From Chryseobacterium sp. (GTDB lineage Bacteria; Bacteroidota; Bacteroidia; Flavobacteriales; Weeksellaceae), in NCBI GenBank assembly GCA_017989575.1, contig JAGNPP010000100.1, forward strand, positions 1 to 8,395: DNA of 8,395 nucleotides, in the 5' to 3' direction. The notes under the pieces are model-generated. The model searched no databases, had not been told where the DNA came from, and saw nothing but the letters and a program-made list of their open reading frames with translations. Positions 1 through 6,798 of this stretch are shown piece by piece. How positions within the stretch are numbered: position 1 is the stretch's first letter; every line of letters starts with the position of its first letter. The translations under genes were made by a program, and so were the position numbers.

Positions 1-2088
1 GGTCGGATTGATATTTGGATCTGGTTTTCCGATGAAGGCAACTTCAATCATTGGCGCATCTGCGTTGACTGGGAAATGATAACCTGCCAAATCGTTGGCG
101 ATCAAACCACCAAGTTTCGCATCCACCATTTGCTCTTCCATCAAAGCCATCCCGATTCCTCCAACAGCCGCACCTGACATTTGATTGGCGGCAGCTTTGT
201 CATTGACTATTTTTCCGCCATCAGCAACGCAAACCATTTTTTCAATTTTTACTTTGCCGGTTTTTGTGTTAACTCTCAACTTGCAAAAATGTGCTGCAGA
301 CGAACAAAAGGAGTATTTCTTGCGTTCCTCCCCAGGTCCAGAACTCCCTTCAACTTCAAGAATATCAAGATTGTTTTTCTTCCAGATTTCATCATAAGAA
401 ACAAAGTCTTTAGTTGTTGCCTTAAGAGAAATTCCTTTGTCTGACAGCAAAACATCATCAGGTTTTACATTTTTAAATTTATCATTTTGTAAAGAAGCAT
501 ACTCGGCTAATTTTAATTTTAAAGCTTTACTTACTTCCACAATAGCTCCACTTACGGATGACATTCCATTGCTTCCACCTTGGCTTGGCGCAGGCGGTAA
601 ATTGGAATTACCCAACTCAATTTTGATATTATTTTTAGGAATTCCCGTGATGTCGTGGGCAATATTTTGCATACCAGTTCCGGTTCCAGTGCCGATATCC
701 GTCATCGCAGTCTGCACAGTGATGACGCCATTTTTCTGCATTTTTATCGCCGCACTCGCCTTTCCACGGCCAGCGTTCCACATCCCGACAGCCATTCCGT
801 ATCCAATCTTCCAATCGCCATCTGATGTTTGATTTGGCAATGGTTTTCTCTCATTCCAATTGATCATCTTGGCACCCATTTCAATACATTCATTCAAATA
901 ATTGGTGGACCAAGGCAATCCAGTTTCGGGATTTTTGTCCAAGGCGATATTTTTCAATCGCAACGCTACTGGATCTTGATTTAATTTATAAGATAATTCA
1001 TCTATAGCAGATTCTATGGCAAAATCTCCGGTACAATCGCCTGGGCCACGCATCCAAGTTGGTGTGCTAAGATTAAGTGGAACTATGGAAGATTCAGCTT
1101 TTAGATTTTCGAAATTGTAAATCAATCTGGTGACGCGGGTAATTCCTTCAGAGAAGTTTTCATAGACTGATGTTCCGTTTTTTGCTTGATGCCAGATTCC
1201 AGAAAATTTTCCAGAAACATCTGCACCTAATTTTATCTTTTGCCAAGATGCTGGACGATAACCAGTTCCTGCAAACATTTGAGGTCTGGTAAGCATTAGT
1301 TTTACAGGCCGTTTTACCATTTTCGCTCCCATCACGGCGGCCAAAGCGTGAGGCCAAACCCTCAATCCTGATCCAAAACCACCACCTACAAATTCGCTGA
1401 TGACTTCTATATTTTTTTCAGGAATTGAAAATAAACCGGCAAAAACCCGTTGAACATTATTGACGCCTTGATTTTTATCGTGTAGTTTTAATTGATTTTC
1501 ACCTGTCCATTCTGCAATGGTAGCGTGCATTTCCATTGGATTATGCACTTCTGCCTTGATGTTATATTCTTGTTCGACAACATAAGGCGAAGAAGTCCAT
1601 GAACTTAAATTCCCACGTTCTTTTCCTTCGACTTTCAGTTCTGATTTTGGATGGGAAGACTCGAAATCTACATTGAAATTATCCTTAATATATTGTACCT
1701 CAACCAATGATGCCGCGTAAGTTGCTTCTTCCAAAGTTTCAGCGATGACCATTGCAATGGGTTGTCCTTTAAAATAAATCTTATCCGTATGAAAAACAGG
1801 CAATCCAAATTTTGATTCCTTAATTTTAGTCTCATCTGCAAAACCTGGAACGATTGGTTTATGTTGATGCGTAATAATATCGATGACACCAGTAACTTCC
1901 TTCGCCACTTCAAGATTAATACTTTGAATGCTACCAGACGGAACAGTGCTTCCAACCAAAACGGCGTAAGCAACATTCTTAACAGAATATTCCGCACTGA
2001 ATTTCCCTTTGCCAGTGACTTTAGCAATGGCTTCTACTCGACCTTCTGCAGACGGTGAAAAATTTTGTTGATCATTAAAAAATCCCAT
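1..2088 (-). CDS. paoC: PaoC-like molybdopterin-binding aldehyde oxidoreductase large subunit (C-terminus off the window)
   Basis: Large catalytic subunit of a xanthine dehydrogenase-family molybdenum hydroxylase, expected to oxidise aldehydes to carboxylic acids at a molybdopterin cytosine dinucleotide cofactor. The frame is open for 696 codons from the ATG at 2086-2088 to the window edge. The N-terminal 'hammerhead' domain begins around RVEAIAKVTGKGKFSAEY (from residue 17). Cofactor and active-site motifs follow: GGGFG at 235-239, MRGPGD at 346-351, the TDIGTGTGTG loop, GGS at 504-506, and the late conserved block ADGGKIVN...NQMSGAAVGG. E. coli PaoC (YagR) has about 732 residues, so roughly 35 are missing, including the expected catalytic Glu in the GxKGxGE motif. 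It has no signal peptide, so export would depend on the Tat signal of the small subunit. It is the last gene seen in the operon, 31 bases after paoB. The family call is firm; substrate is unknown. Confidence 0.93.
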   Translation of the reverse strand, partial: MGFFNDQQNFSPSAEGRVEAIAKVTGKGKFSAEYSVKNVAYAVLVGSTVPSGSIQSINLEVAKEVTGVIDIITHQHKPIVPGFADETKIKESKFGLPVFHTDKIYFKGQPIAMVIAETLEEATYAASLVEVQYIKDNFNVDFESSHPKSELKVEGKERGNLSSWTSSPYVVEQEYNIKAEVHNPMEMHATIAEWTGENQLKLHDKNQGVNNVQRVFAGLFSIPEKNIEVISEFVGGGFGSGLRVWPHALAAVMGAKMVKRPVKLMLTRPQMFAGTGYRPASWQKIKLGADVSGKFSGIWHQAKNGTSVYENFSEGITRVTRLIYNFENLKAESSIVPLNLSTPTWMRGPGDCTGDFAIESAIDELSYKLNQDPVALRLKNIALDKNPETGLPWSTNYLNECIEMGAKMINWNERKPLPNQTSDGDWKIGYGMAVGMWNAGRGKASAAIKMQKNGVITVQTAMTDIGTGTGTGMQNIAHDITGIPKNNIKIELGNSNLPPAPSQGGSNGMSSVSGAIVEVSKALKLKLAEYASLQNDKFKNVKPDDVLLSDKGISLKATTKDFVSYDEIWKKNNLDILEVEGSSGPGEERKKYSFCSSAAHFCKLRVNTKTGKVKIEKMVCVADGGKIVNDKAAANQMSGAAVGGIGMALMEEQMVDAKLGGLIANDLAGYHFPVNADAPMIEVAFIGKPDPNINPT

Positions 2089-2119
2089 GATAGAATTGTT
2101 TTTTGCCGTTAAGCTTTAA

Positions 2120-3097
2120 TTAAATTGAAATACAATTTTGAAGAGCCGTTACGATGGCTCCTTTTAACATCTCTACTTTAAAACCATTGTGTGAAAGCGG
2201 TTTCAAATCCTTGATAGCGATGTTTGCCGCTTGTGTAAAATTGTCCACACTGGCTTCTTTTCCTTTTAAGAATTTTTCGGCTTCGTACCAGCGCCAAGGT
2301 TTGTGAGCAACGCCACCGGAAGCCAATCTCGCCTCAACAATTTTATTGTTTTTCAAATCAAGCCCAGCTGCAACGGAAACTAACGCAAACGCATAAGAAT
2401 CACGATCGCGAACCTTTATGTAAGCATAATTTTTATTAAATGAATTCTCAGGAATTTCAATCGATGTTATCAAAGCTTTCTCCGGTAAGTTATTGTCTTT
2501 CTGAGGTGTTGATTCTGGGAGTTTGTGAAAATCACTAAAATTAATCGTTGTATTTTTTTGACTACTATCAAGAATATTAACTTTTGCATCCAATGCCACC
2601 AACGCCACACAAAAATCTGATGGATGAACGGCAACGCATTGGTCATTGTAGCCCACTACAGCGCTCATCCGGTTTTCTCCGTTGATGGCACTGCAACCGC
2701 TATTCGGTTTTCTTTTGTTGCACGGCGTCGTCACATCATAAAAATAAGGACAGCGTGTTTTTTGCAAGAGGTTTCCTCCAGTGGACGCCATATTTCGAAT
2801 TTGTGGCGATGCTCCAGCCAAGATCGCTTTTGAAATGAGTGGATATTCGGATAAGATTCTTTCGTGATTTGCAACCGCCGTATTACTTGCCATTGCGCCA
2901 ATTCGGATAGATCTTGATTGTTTCTCGATTTTATTGGACAAGGCAGAAGTTACATCCACCACCGAATCGGGTTGTGCAATATCTTTCTTCATCAAATCGA
3001 TCAAATTGGTACCGCCAGCGATGTATTTTGAATCTCCAATGTTGGACGACAAAACCGCTTTCACAGTTTCTTCTTTTATGTAATTGAATGGTTTCAT
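2120..3097 (-). CDS. paoB: PaoB-like FAD-binding subunit with predicted extra iron-sulfur cluster
   Basis: Medium subunit of the same oxidoreductase; it carries FAD and passes electrons from the 2Fe-2S subunit to the acceptor. The 325 residues compare with about 318 in E. coli PaoB (YagS). FAD-binding motifs are AGGTNLIDLM (27-36) and ASTGGNLLQ (104-112). Between the FAD domain halves lies an insert with Cys116, Cys126, Cys135 and Cys154, including TPCNKR and NSGCSA. In E. coli PaoB this kind of insert holds a 4Fe-4S cluster that ordinary xanthine dehydrogenase FAD subunits lack. The C-terminal CO dehydrogenase flavoprotein-like domain includes RDRDSYAFALVS and ASGGVAHKPW. The ATG overlaps the paoA stop in an ATGA (3094-3097), which indicates translational coupling. 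No signal peptide is visible. Confidence 0.95.
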   Translation of the reverse strand: MKPFNYIKEETVKAVLSSNIGDSKYIAGGTNLIDLMKKDIAQPDSVVDVTSALSNKIEKQSRSIRIGAMASNTAVANHERILSEYPLISKAILAGASPQIRNMASTGGNLLQKTRCPYFYDVTTPCNKRKPNSGCSAINGENRMSAVVGYNDQCVAVHPSDFCVALVALDAKVNILDSSQKNTTINFSDFHKLPESTPQKDNNLPEKALITSIEIPENSFNKNYAYIKVRDRDSYAFALVSVAAGLDLKNNKIVEARLASGGVAHKPWRWYEAEKFLKGKEASVDNFTQAANIAIKDLKPLSHNGFKVEMLKGAIVTALQNCISI

Positions 3098-3678
3098 TTG
3101 GCTGCAACTTTTTGAATGGATTTAACAATTCCGTTATAGGCTCCGCAACGGCAAAGATTACCGCTCATATATTCTTTGATTTCCGCCACAGATCCTGTGT
3201 GACCTTCATTTACGCAAGCAACTGCTGACATGATTTGTCCAGGCGTACAGTAACCACATTGGAAACCATCACATTCGATAAAAGCTTGTTGCATCGGGTG
3301 AAGATCGTCGCCTTGTGCAAGACCTTCTATCGTTGTAATTTCTTTTCCGGGAAGCATCGCTGTGAACGTCAAACAACTCAGCGCTCTTTGTCCATCGATA
3401 TGAACGGTGCAAGCTCCACATTGTCCGTGGTCACAACCTTTTTTTGCGCCAGTCAATTGCAGGTTTTCCCTTAGCAAATCCAAAAGTGTGGTGCGAGTAT
3501 CGCTGTCAACATTATAGATTTTTTTATTAATGGATAATTGGACAGGAATCACTTTCTTTGAAGGGACAAAGATTTTTTTCACATCATTATAAAATCCTTT
3601 GACGGAAGCAGGAATTGCTGCAAAAAAGGTCAGCAAACCTGTATATTTTATGAAGGTACGTCTGTTATAATTTCCCAT
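3094..3678 (-). CDS. paoA: PaoA-like Tat-exported 2Fe-2S subunit
   Basis: Small electron-transfer subunit of the aldehyde oxidoreductase, with two [2Fe-2S] clusters. The N-terminus has a twin-arginine signal: NRRTFIK at 5-11, then a hydrophobic stretch to about residue 25. This predicts export of the folded, cofactor-loaded complex to the periplasm. The plant-type ferredoxin cluster uses Cys82, Cys87, Cys90 and Cys102 (GCDHGQCGAC, then SC). The second, helical cluster uses Cys141, Cys144, Cys176 and Cys178 (CGYCTPG and GNLCRCG). All eight ligands are present. The length of 194 residues is somewhat shorter than E. coli PaoA (about 229), mainly in the N-terminal region. It is the first gene of the operon and its stop overlaps the paoB start. 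No Shine-Dalgarno sequence is obvious ahead of the ATG. Confidence 0.95.
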   Translation of the reverse strand: MGNYNRRTFIKYTGLLTFFAAIPASVKGFYNDVKKIFVPSKKVIPVQLSINKKIYNVDSDTRTTLLDLLRENLQLTGAKKGCDHGQCGACTVHIDGQRALSCLTFTAMLPGKEITTIEGLAQGDDLHPMQQAFIECDGFQCGYCTPGQIMSAVACVNEGHTGSVAEIKEYMSGNLCRCGAYNGIVKSIQKVAAK

Positions 3679-3705
3679 ATCACTTACAAATTAGATTTTC
3701 ATTAA

Positions 3706-3735
3706 TAAATATAGGACATTTCTGTAAGACGAAAA
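3706..3735 (-). promoter_or_regulatory. candidate Bacteroidota-type promoter of the pao operon
   Basis: Read on the minus strand, TATATTTA (3706-3713) matches TAnnTTTG at seven of eight positions. TTTTCG (3730-3735) lies 16 bases further upstream as a weak -33 candidate. It is the best match in the 181-base gap before paoA. The spacing is slightly short and the -33 match is poor, so the call is tentative. Confidence 0.33.
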
Positions 3736-3740
3736 TTTTA

Positions 3741-3770
3741 TCATTCTTGATTTCGACAGATTTAGAATCA
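3741..3770. repeat. imperfect inverted repeat upstream of the pao promoter (possible operator)
   Basis: The arms TCATTCTTGA (3741-3750) and TTTAGAATCA (3761-3770) are inverted copies at seven of ten positions, separated by ten bases. The perfect core is ATTCT / AGAAT. It lies just upstream of the candidate paoA promoter, where a regulator could bind. In AT-rich intergenic DNA such a repeat can also arise by chance. Confidence 0.3.
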
Positions 3771-3803
3771 TTTTAATTAAGGATCATAATAATCTGAAAA
3801 TAG

Positions 3804-3828
3804 AAAAAAGCAGGAGAATTCCTGCTTT
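3804..3828 (-). terminator. Rho-independent terminator of the DJ-1/NTF2 unit
   Basis: A perfect 9-bp stem, AAAGCAGGA (3807-3815) with TCCTGCTTT (3820-3828), closes a four-base loop. On the minus strand it runs into six T (complement of A 3804-3809). It lies 31 bases past the stop of the DJ-1/PfpI gene and separates it from the pao operon downstream. The reverse direction has only three T after the stem, so it should act mainly on the minus strand. Confidence 0.88.
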
Positions 3829-3859
3829 GATAGTTATATTAACGAATGTCTTATTTGCC

Positions 3860-4996
3860 TTACTTTGGCAAATCTTTCCAAGAATAACTTTTGTGAACAA
3901 TCTTCCAAGAGCCTTGATATTTCAATAATAAAAAGTAGTCTGTAAAAGTTCTGACATTCGGGATTACGATTTCAGCTTTTGCAATGGCCGCATCGTTTTC
4001 AATATCGATGGAGATGATTTTTCCAATCCTATTGACTTTTTCACCGACTTTCACATTCGAAATATATTCTTCACCCGAGCGTATCCACAAAGAATCTTTG
4101 GCAACGGTATACAAATTAAAATCCGGATGAAACGCTTTTCGAAGTCTTTCTGGTTGTCCGTTTGCCGTGCCTTCTATGTAATCAAGAAGCGTTTCTGTGA
4201 CTTGCTCTGAATCAGTTTTGGCAACATTAACAGTTTTAAAATTAGTTTTTAAAATTTTCACGACTTCATTTGCCACTTTGGATGCCGAACTTGGATCTTG
4301 TCCCGTTACAAATCTCCCATCAACGATATGAAAACCGTCGCCAGCTTCGTCTGAATAAACAAAATTCCCTTCATTCTTTTTGATAGCTTGGTTAATTGAA
4401 AATGGAAATGTTTTGTAATATTCCATTTCAGTATTTTCAAATTTGTCAGGATAACCAGTTATTTTCCTTCCAGCGTAGAGCGATTTTCCTTTGTCATCTT
4501 TTAAAAATGCAATTCCGGCAGTTCCGTGACAGATTGTTGAAACCACGCCGTTTCTATCGTAAATGCTTCTTGCAATCTTTTGGATCATCGGGTCTTCCGC
4601 AACGCCAAACATTGCTGCGCCACCTCCACTGTAGAAAATCGCAGAGTAATGATTTGCATCAATTTCATTTGGTTTCTTTGTATGTTCCAATTTGTCCATA
4701 AACCACACATCGTAAAGATATTTCTTTTGCAAAATATCTGATGAATTGATATAGCCAATTGGGATCGCGCCACCTTTCGGACTGATGAAATCGACCTGAT
4801 AACCAGCTTTTACAAAAACATCATATGGAACAATAATTTCCTCGAAATGATTGGCCGTACTGATTTTGGTGTTTCCATAGAAATCCTGATTGGAGGTGAC
4901 AAATAGGATTTTATTTTGAGCTCGAATAGTTGTATTAAAACCGATTACAGACAAAATTAATACGAATAAAATACTCAATTTTTGGTTCATCATCAT
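3860..4996 (-). CDS. secreted DJ-1/PfpI-family protein fused to a C-terminal NTF2-like domain
   Basis: Two-domain exported protein of 378 residues. Residues 1-26 form a Sec signal peptide, with likely cleavage at IRA|Q. Residues of about 28-250 are a class I glutamine amidotransferase-like domain of the DJ-1/PfpI superfamily, closest in layout to Hsp31-type members. It has the elbow motif STICHG with nucleophile Cys156 and His157, Glu52/Glu53 at the expected acidic position, the SGGGAAMFG turn (123-131), and TGQDPSSA (231-238). Members act as chaperones, glyoxalases or hydrolases, and the activity here cannot be told from sequence. Residues of about 262-378 form an NTF2-like domain of the lumazine-binding-like (SnoaL-type) group, ending in FTDYFLLLKYQGSWKIVHKS. 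That domain resembles the protein encoded 26 bases upstream. The start has three consecutive ATG codons (4988-4996), so the exact N-terminus may shift by one or two residues. Confidence 0.88.
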   Translation of the reverse strand: MMMNQKLSILFVLILSVIGFNTTIRAQNKILFVTSNQDFYGNTKISTANHFEEIIVPYDVFVKAGYQVDFISPKGGAIPIGYINSSDILQKKYLYDVWFMDKLEHTKKPNEIDANHYSAIFYSGGGAAMFGVAEDPMIQKIARSIYDRNGVVSTICHGTAGIAFLKDDKGKSLYAGRKITGYPDKFENTEMEYYKTFPFSINQAIKKNEGNFVYSDEAGDGFHIVDGRFVTGQDPSSASKVANEVVKILKTNFKTVNVAKTDSEQVTETLLDYIEGTANGQPERLRKAFHPDFNLYTVAKDSLWIRSGEEYISNVKVGEKVNRIGKIISIDIENDAAIAKAEIVIPNVRTFTDYFLLLKYQGSWKIVHKSYSWKDLPK

Positions 4997-5022
4997 TTTA
5001 ATTTTAATGAAATTAATATTGA

Positions 5023-5490
5023 CTATTTCGATTTCGTTGCAGGAACTTCAACTGTTTTATGTGGCGTTCTGGTTGAAATTTTATCGACTAAAAACCAACC
5101 GTCTTTCGTTTTCATCAAATTAAAATAATCCGTAAAAAGCAGTTTCGAAGTACTAATTTCCACTTTGGCAACGGCTGCAGTATTTGTGACATCAATAAAA
5201 ACAATTCGCCCAGACCAATTGCTGGATTTTGCGTGAGGCGCCGTATTGAAACGCTCCATATATTTTGCTTTTTTGATGATGTTCAGCTGTTGGTCGTCCT
5301 CGAGATATTTCAGTTGCCAAGAGTCGTGAAAGGATTTTGAAACCTTCACAGAATCACTTGTTCCTACACCATCGATGTACAGATTTAAAGTTTTTTCGAT
5401 TTGATGCCAATCGCTCGATTTGTCGTCAGTTTGGGCATTTGCATTCAGAAACAAAAGATTGAACCCAATCAATAAAAGTACTTTTCTCAT
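5023..5490 (-). CDS. secreted stand-alone NTF2-like (lumazine-binding-like) protein
   Basis: Exported protein of 155 residues. Residues 1-19 are a Sec signal peptide with likely cleavage at ANA|Q. The rest is a single NTF2-like/SnoaL-type domain: a helical start (IEKTLNLYIDGVGTSDS) and a beta-sheet half with the signature FIDVTNTAAVAKVEI...FTDYFNLMKTKDGWFLVDK. The domain lines up along its length with the C-terminal domain of the next gene, for example ID..N.AA.AK.EI and FTDYF.L. The fold commonly binds small ligands or acts as an accessory domain, and I see no catalytic residues that would fix a function. It is 26 bases ahead of the DJ-1/PfpI gene on the same strand, so the two are probably cotranscribed, with this gene first. 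Confidence 0.85.
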   Translation of the reverse strand: MRKVLLLIGFNLLFLNANAQTDDKSSDWHQIEKTLNLYIDGVGTSDSVKVSKSFHDSWQLKYLEDDQQLNIIKKAKYMERFNTAPHAKSSNWSGRIVFIDVTNTAAVAKVEISTSKLLFTDYFNLMKTKDGWFLVDKISTRTPHKTVEVPATKSK

Positions 5491-5527
5491 TTTTTTAATG
5501 ATTTAAAATTGTTAAAATTAATGAGTA

Positions 5528-5535
5528 CAAATATC
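5528..5535 (-). promoter_or_regulatory. candidate -7 element upstream of the NTF2-like gene
   Basis: On the minus strand GATATTTG matches TAnnTTTG except at the first base. It lies about 37 bases upstream of the ATG at 5490, in the 109-base gap after the AraC-type gene. No good TTTG is seen at the -33 position; the nearest is TTTA in the 5545-5556 inverted repeat. It suggests that the secreted pair has its own promoter. Confidence 0.35.
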
Positions 5536-5544
5536 TGGGAAACG

Positions 5545-5556
5545 CTTTATTTAAAG
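5545..5556. repeat. short palindrome CTTTA-TT-TAAAG, possible operator
   Basis: A perfect 5-bp inverted repeat with a two-base centre lies 9 bases upstream of the candidate -7 element, over the spacer and -33 region of the NTF2-like gene promoter. The loop is too short, and a following T-run on the minus strand is lacking, for it to be a terminator of the AraC-type gene. Its position would suit a regulator-binding site, but its size makes chance quite possible. Confidence 0.3.
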
Positions 5557-5599
5557 GCTTTCATTTATAGTTTAGGAGTTTGATTTTATAAAATAGAAC

Positions 5600-6631
5600 T
5601 TATTTGTAATGCAATTTCTGGTATTCTGCAGGTGTATAACCCGTGATTTTTTTGAATGCTGTAAAAAAAGTAGATTTTGAACTGAAACCACTATCGTAAC
5701 CCAAACCTTCGATGGTGAAATTGCTTTCGGTTTGCAAGAGTTGTTTGGCTTTTTCAACACGGTATTCTTTGATGAGACTGGAAAAGGATTTCCCCAAGGT
5801 TTCGTTGATGTATTGCGATAGTAAATGCTTTGTTACCTGAAGTTCTTTTGCAACCATTTCTAAAGTAAGATTTGGATCAAGGAACAATTCTTTTTCAACG
5901 ATTATTGAAAGTTTTTGCTCCATCAGATTCAAAGTTTCTTGGTCAATTGCTTTGTTTTTGTATTTCTCTTTTTCCTGAAAAAAAGTAGTTTCTCGGCTAT
6001 TTCTGAAAATCACCAATAACAGAATTAAATAGAACACAAAAGAAAATGACAATGCTCCGACAATGTAGGACGCATACGCACCAAATTTGTAAGCCAGCCA
6101 AATCACGACCACGCCAAAATAAATGCTGAGCAACCAAACATCAAGGTCTTTTAATTTTTCTTTCGCTTTTAGTTTTTTGAAAATGGGTTTCAGATATTTG
6201 AATGAAGCTATAATGTAAATCAACCATTGAAAATAGATTCCCGTCACAATCCAATTGCTCCAAATTTTGCGATGCTCTATATAAGGATAGAAAATTCCCA
6301 AAATAGTAATTCCAATGATAAACGGAATTGTATGAATTGTCCAATTTGATTTCTCTTGATTTGAATAAGACTTGAGATATAAAAACAAAAACGGTCCAAT
6401 CAAAATACAAGCAGAAAGCCCAATCTGAATAAAAATATTGGATAATTGTGGATTGAAATAGAAAAAAACGGACTTGATAATTCTAATACTTAAAACCAAT
6501 AACAACAAGGCTAAAAAATAGTTGGCGAAAATTTTCTTCTTCGCATTAACTGCAAAATATATCGAAAGCAGAAAACCATTGAACGCGCCTAACGCACTAA
6601 AAAAGAAAAGCAACTGATTGGGCTCTGTCAT
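5600..6631 (-). CDS. membrane-anchored AraC-family transcriptional regulator (7TM-HTH)
   Basis: Predicted one-component regulator of 343 residues embedded in the inner membrane. The N-terminal two-thirds has seven hydrophobic segments, at about 7-27, 35-56, 64-87, 99-117, 124-144, 165-186 and 188-209. A charged cytoplasmic linker follows (about 210-235), then a C-terminal AraC/XylS DNA-binding domain (about 240-343). That domain has two helix-turn-helix units: TLEMVAKELQVTKHLLSQYINE, and the conserved GYDSGFSSKSTFFTAFKKITGYTPAEY. The seven-segment sensor with a C-terminal HTH is common in Bacteroidota, and its ligands are mostly unknown. It lies upstream of and codirectional with the secreted NTF2/DJ-1 pair, and diverges from the SDR gene, so either neighbour could be its target. 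The ATG at 6629-6631 is the natural start; no Shine-Dalgarno sequence is seen. Confidence 0.93.
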   Translation of the reverse strand: MTEPNQLLFFFSALGAFNGFLLSIYFAVNAKKKIFANYFLALLLLVLSIRIIKSVFFYFNPQLSNIFIQIGLSACILIGPFLFLYLKSYSNQEKSNWTIHTIPFIIGITILGIFYPYIEHRKIWSNWIVTGIYFQWLIYIIASFKYLKPIFKKLKAKEKLKDLDVWLLSIYFGVVVIWLAYKFGAYASYIVGALSFSFVFYLILLLVIFRNSRETTFFQEKEKYKNKAIDQETLNLMEQKLSIIVEKELFLDPNLTLEMVAKELQVTKHLLSQYINETLGKSFSSLIKEYRVEKAKQLLQTESNFTIEGLGYDSGFSSKSTFFTAFKKITGYTPAEYQKLHYK

Positions 6632-6798
6632 TATTAAAGTAAAAAATTATCATTGCTAAAATACTAAAATTAAATCAAGCTCAAACTTGTTTTGGAACAG
6701 CGATTTAAAATTTAATTTTTGATTAAAATTCCCATTTATAGGGCATTGTTCACAAGTAGCACATTATTTGTAACTGCTAATTGAAAGTCATTCAAAAA
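6632..6798. other. AT-rich divergent intergenic region
   Basis: This 167-base gap separates the AraC-type gene (minus) from the SDR gene (plus) and must hold promoters for both. Besides the minus-strand candidate promoter, it holds an inverted repeat AATTTT (6714-6719) / AAAATT (6725-6730). For the plus strand, ATTATTTG (6763-6770) is a weak -7 candidate without a well-spaced TTTG, so I do not call a separate promoter. No RNA gene or small ORF is supported. Confidence 0.6.
6656..6685 (-). promoter_or_regulatory. candidate Bacteroidota-type promoter of the AraC-type regulator gene
   Basis: On the minus strand TTTG (complement of 6682-6685) is followed after 18 bases by TATTTTAG (6656-6663), close to TTTG-N19-TAnnTTTG but with one mismatch in the -7 element. 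It ends 24 bases before the ATG. A small inverted repeat CAAG...CTTG (6676-6689) overlaps the -33 box and could allow autoregulation. Confidence 0.4.

Noticed and set aside
181..444. 87-codon plus-strand ORF
   Set aside because: Antisense to the conserved C-terminal part of the molybdenum subunit, so a shadow frame.
437..832. 131-codon plus-strand ORF
   Set aside because: It lies wholly antisense within the molybdenum subunit gene, whose frame shows conserved family motifs throughout. Its protein is low-complexity and recognisable as nothing.
1668..2027. 119-codon minus-strand ORF
   Set aside because: It is another frame on the same strand inside the molybdenum subunit gene, with no family motifs and no plausible start signal.
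4396..4701. 101-codon plus-strand ORF
   Set aside because: Antisense to the DJ-1 domain, including its CHG nucleophile motif; a shadow frame.
5541..5560. Possible terminator after the AraC-type gene
   Set aside because: The hairpin has a two-base centre or needs a bulge, and no T-run follows on the minus strand, so it is better viewed as a possible operator.
6714..6730. AATTTT/AAAATT hairpin as a terminator
   Set aside because: It lies between diverging genes, where no transcript ends, and is all A/T.
6781..6798. TTG start adding six residues to the SDR
   Set aside because: The ATG at 6799 gives a length and N-terminus typical of the subgroup; the extra residues have no support.
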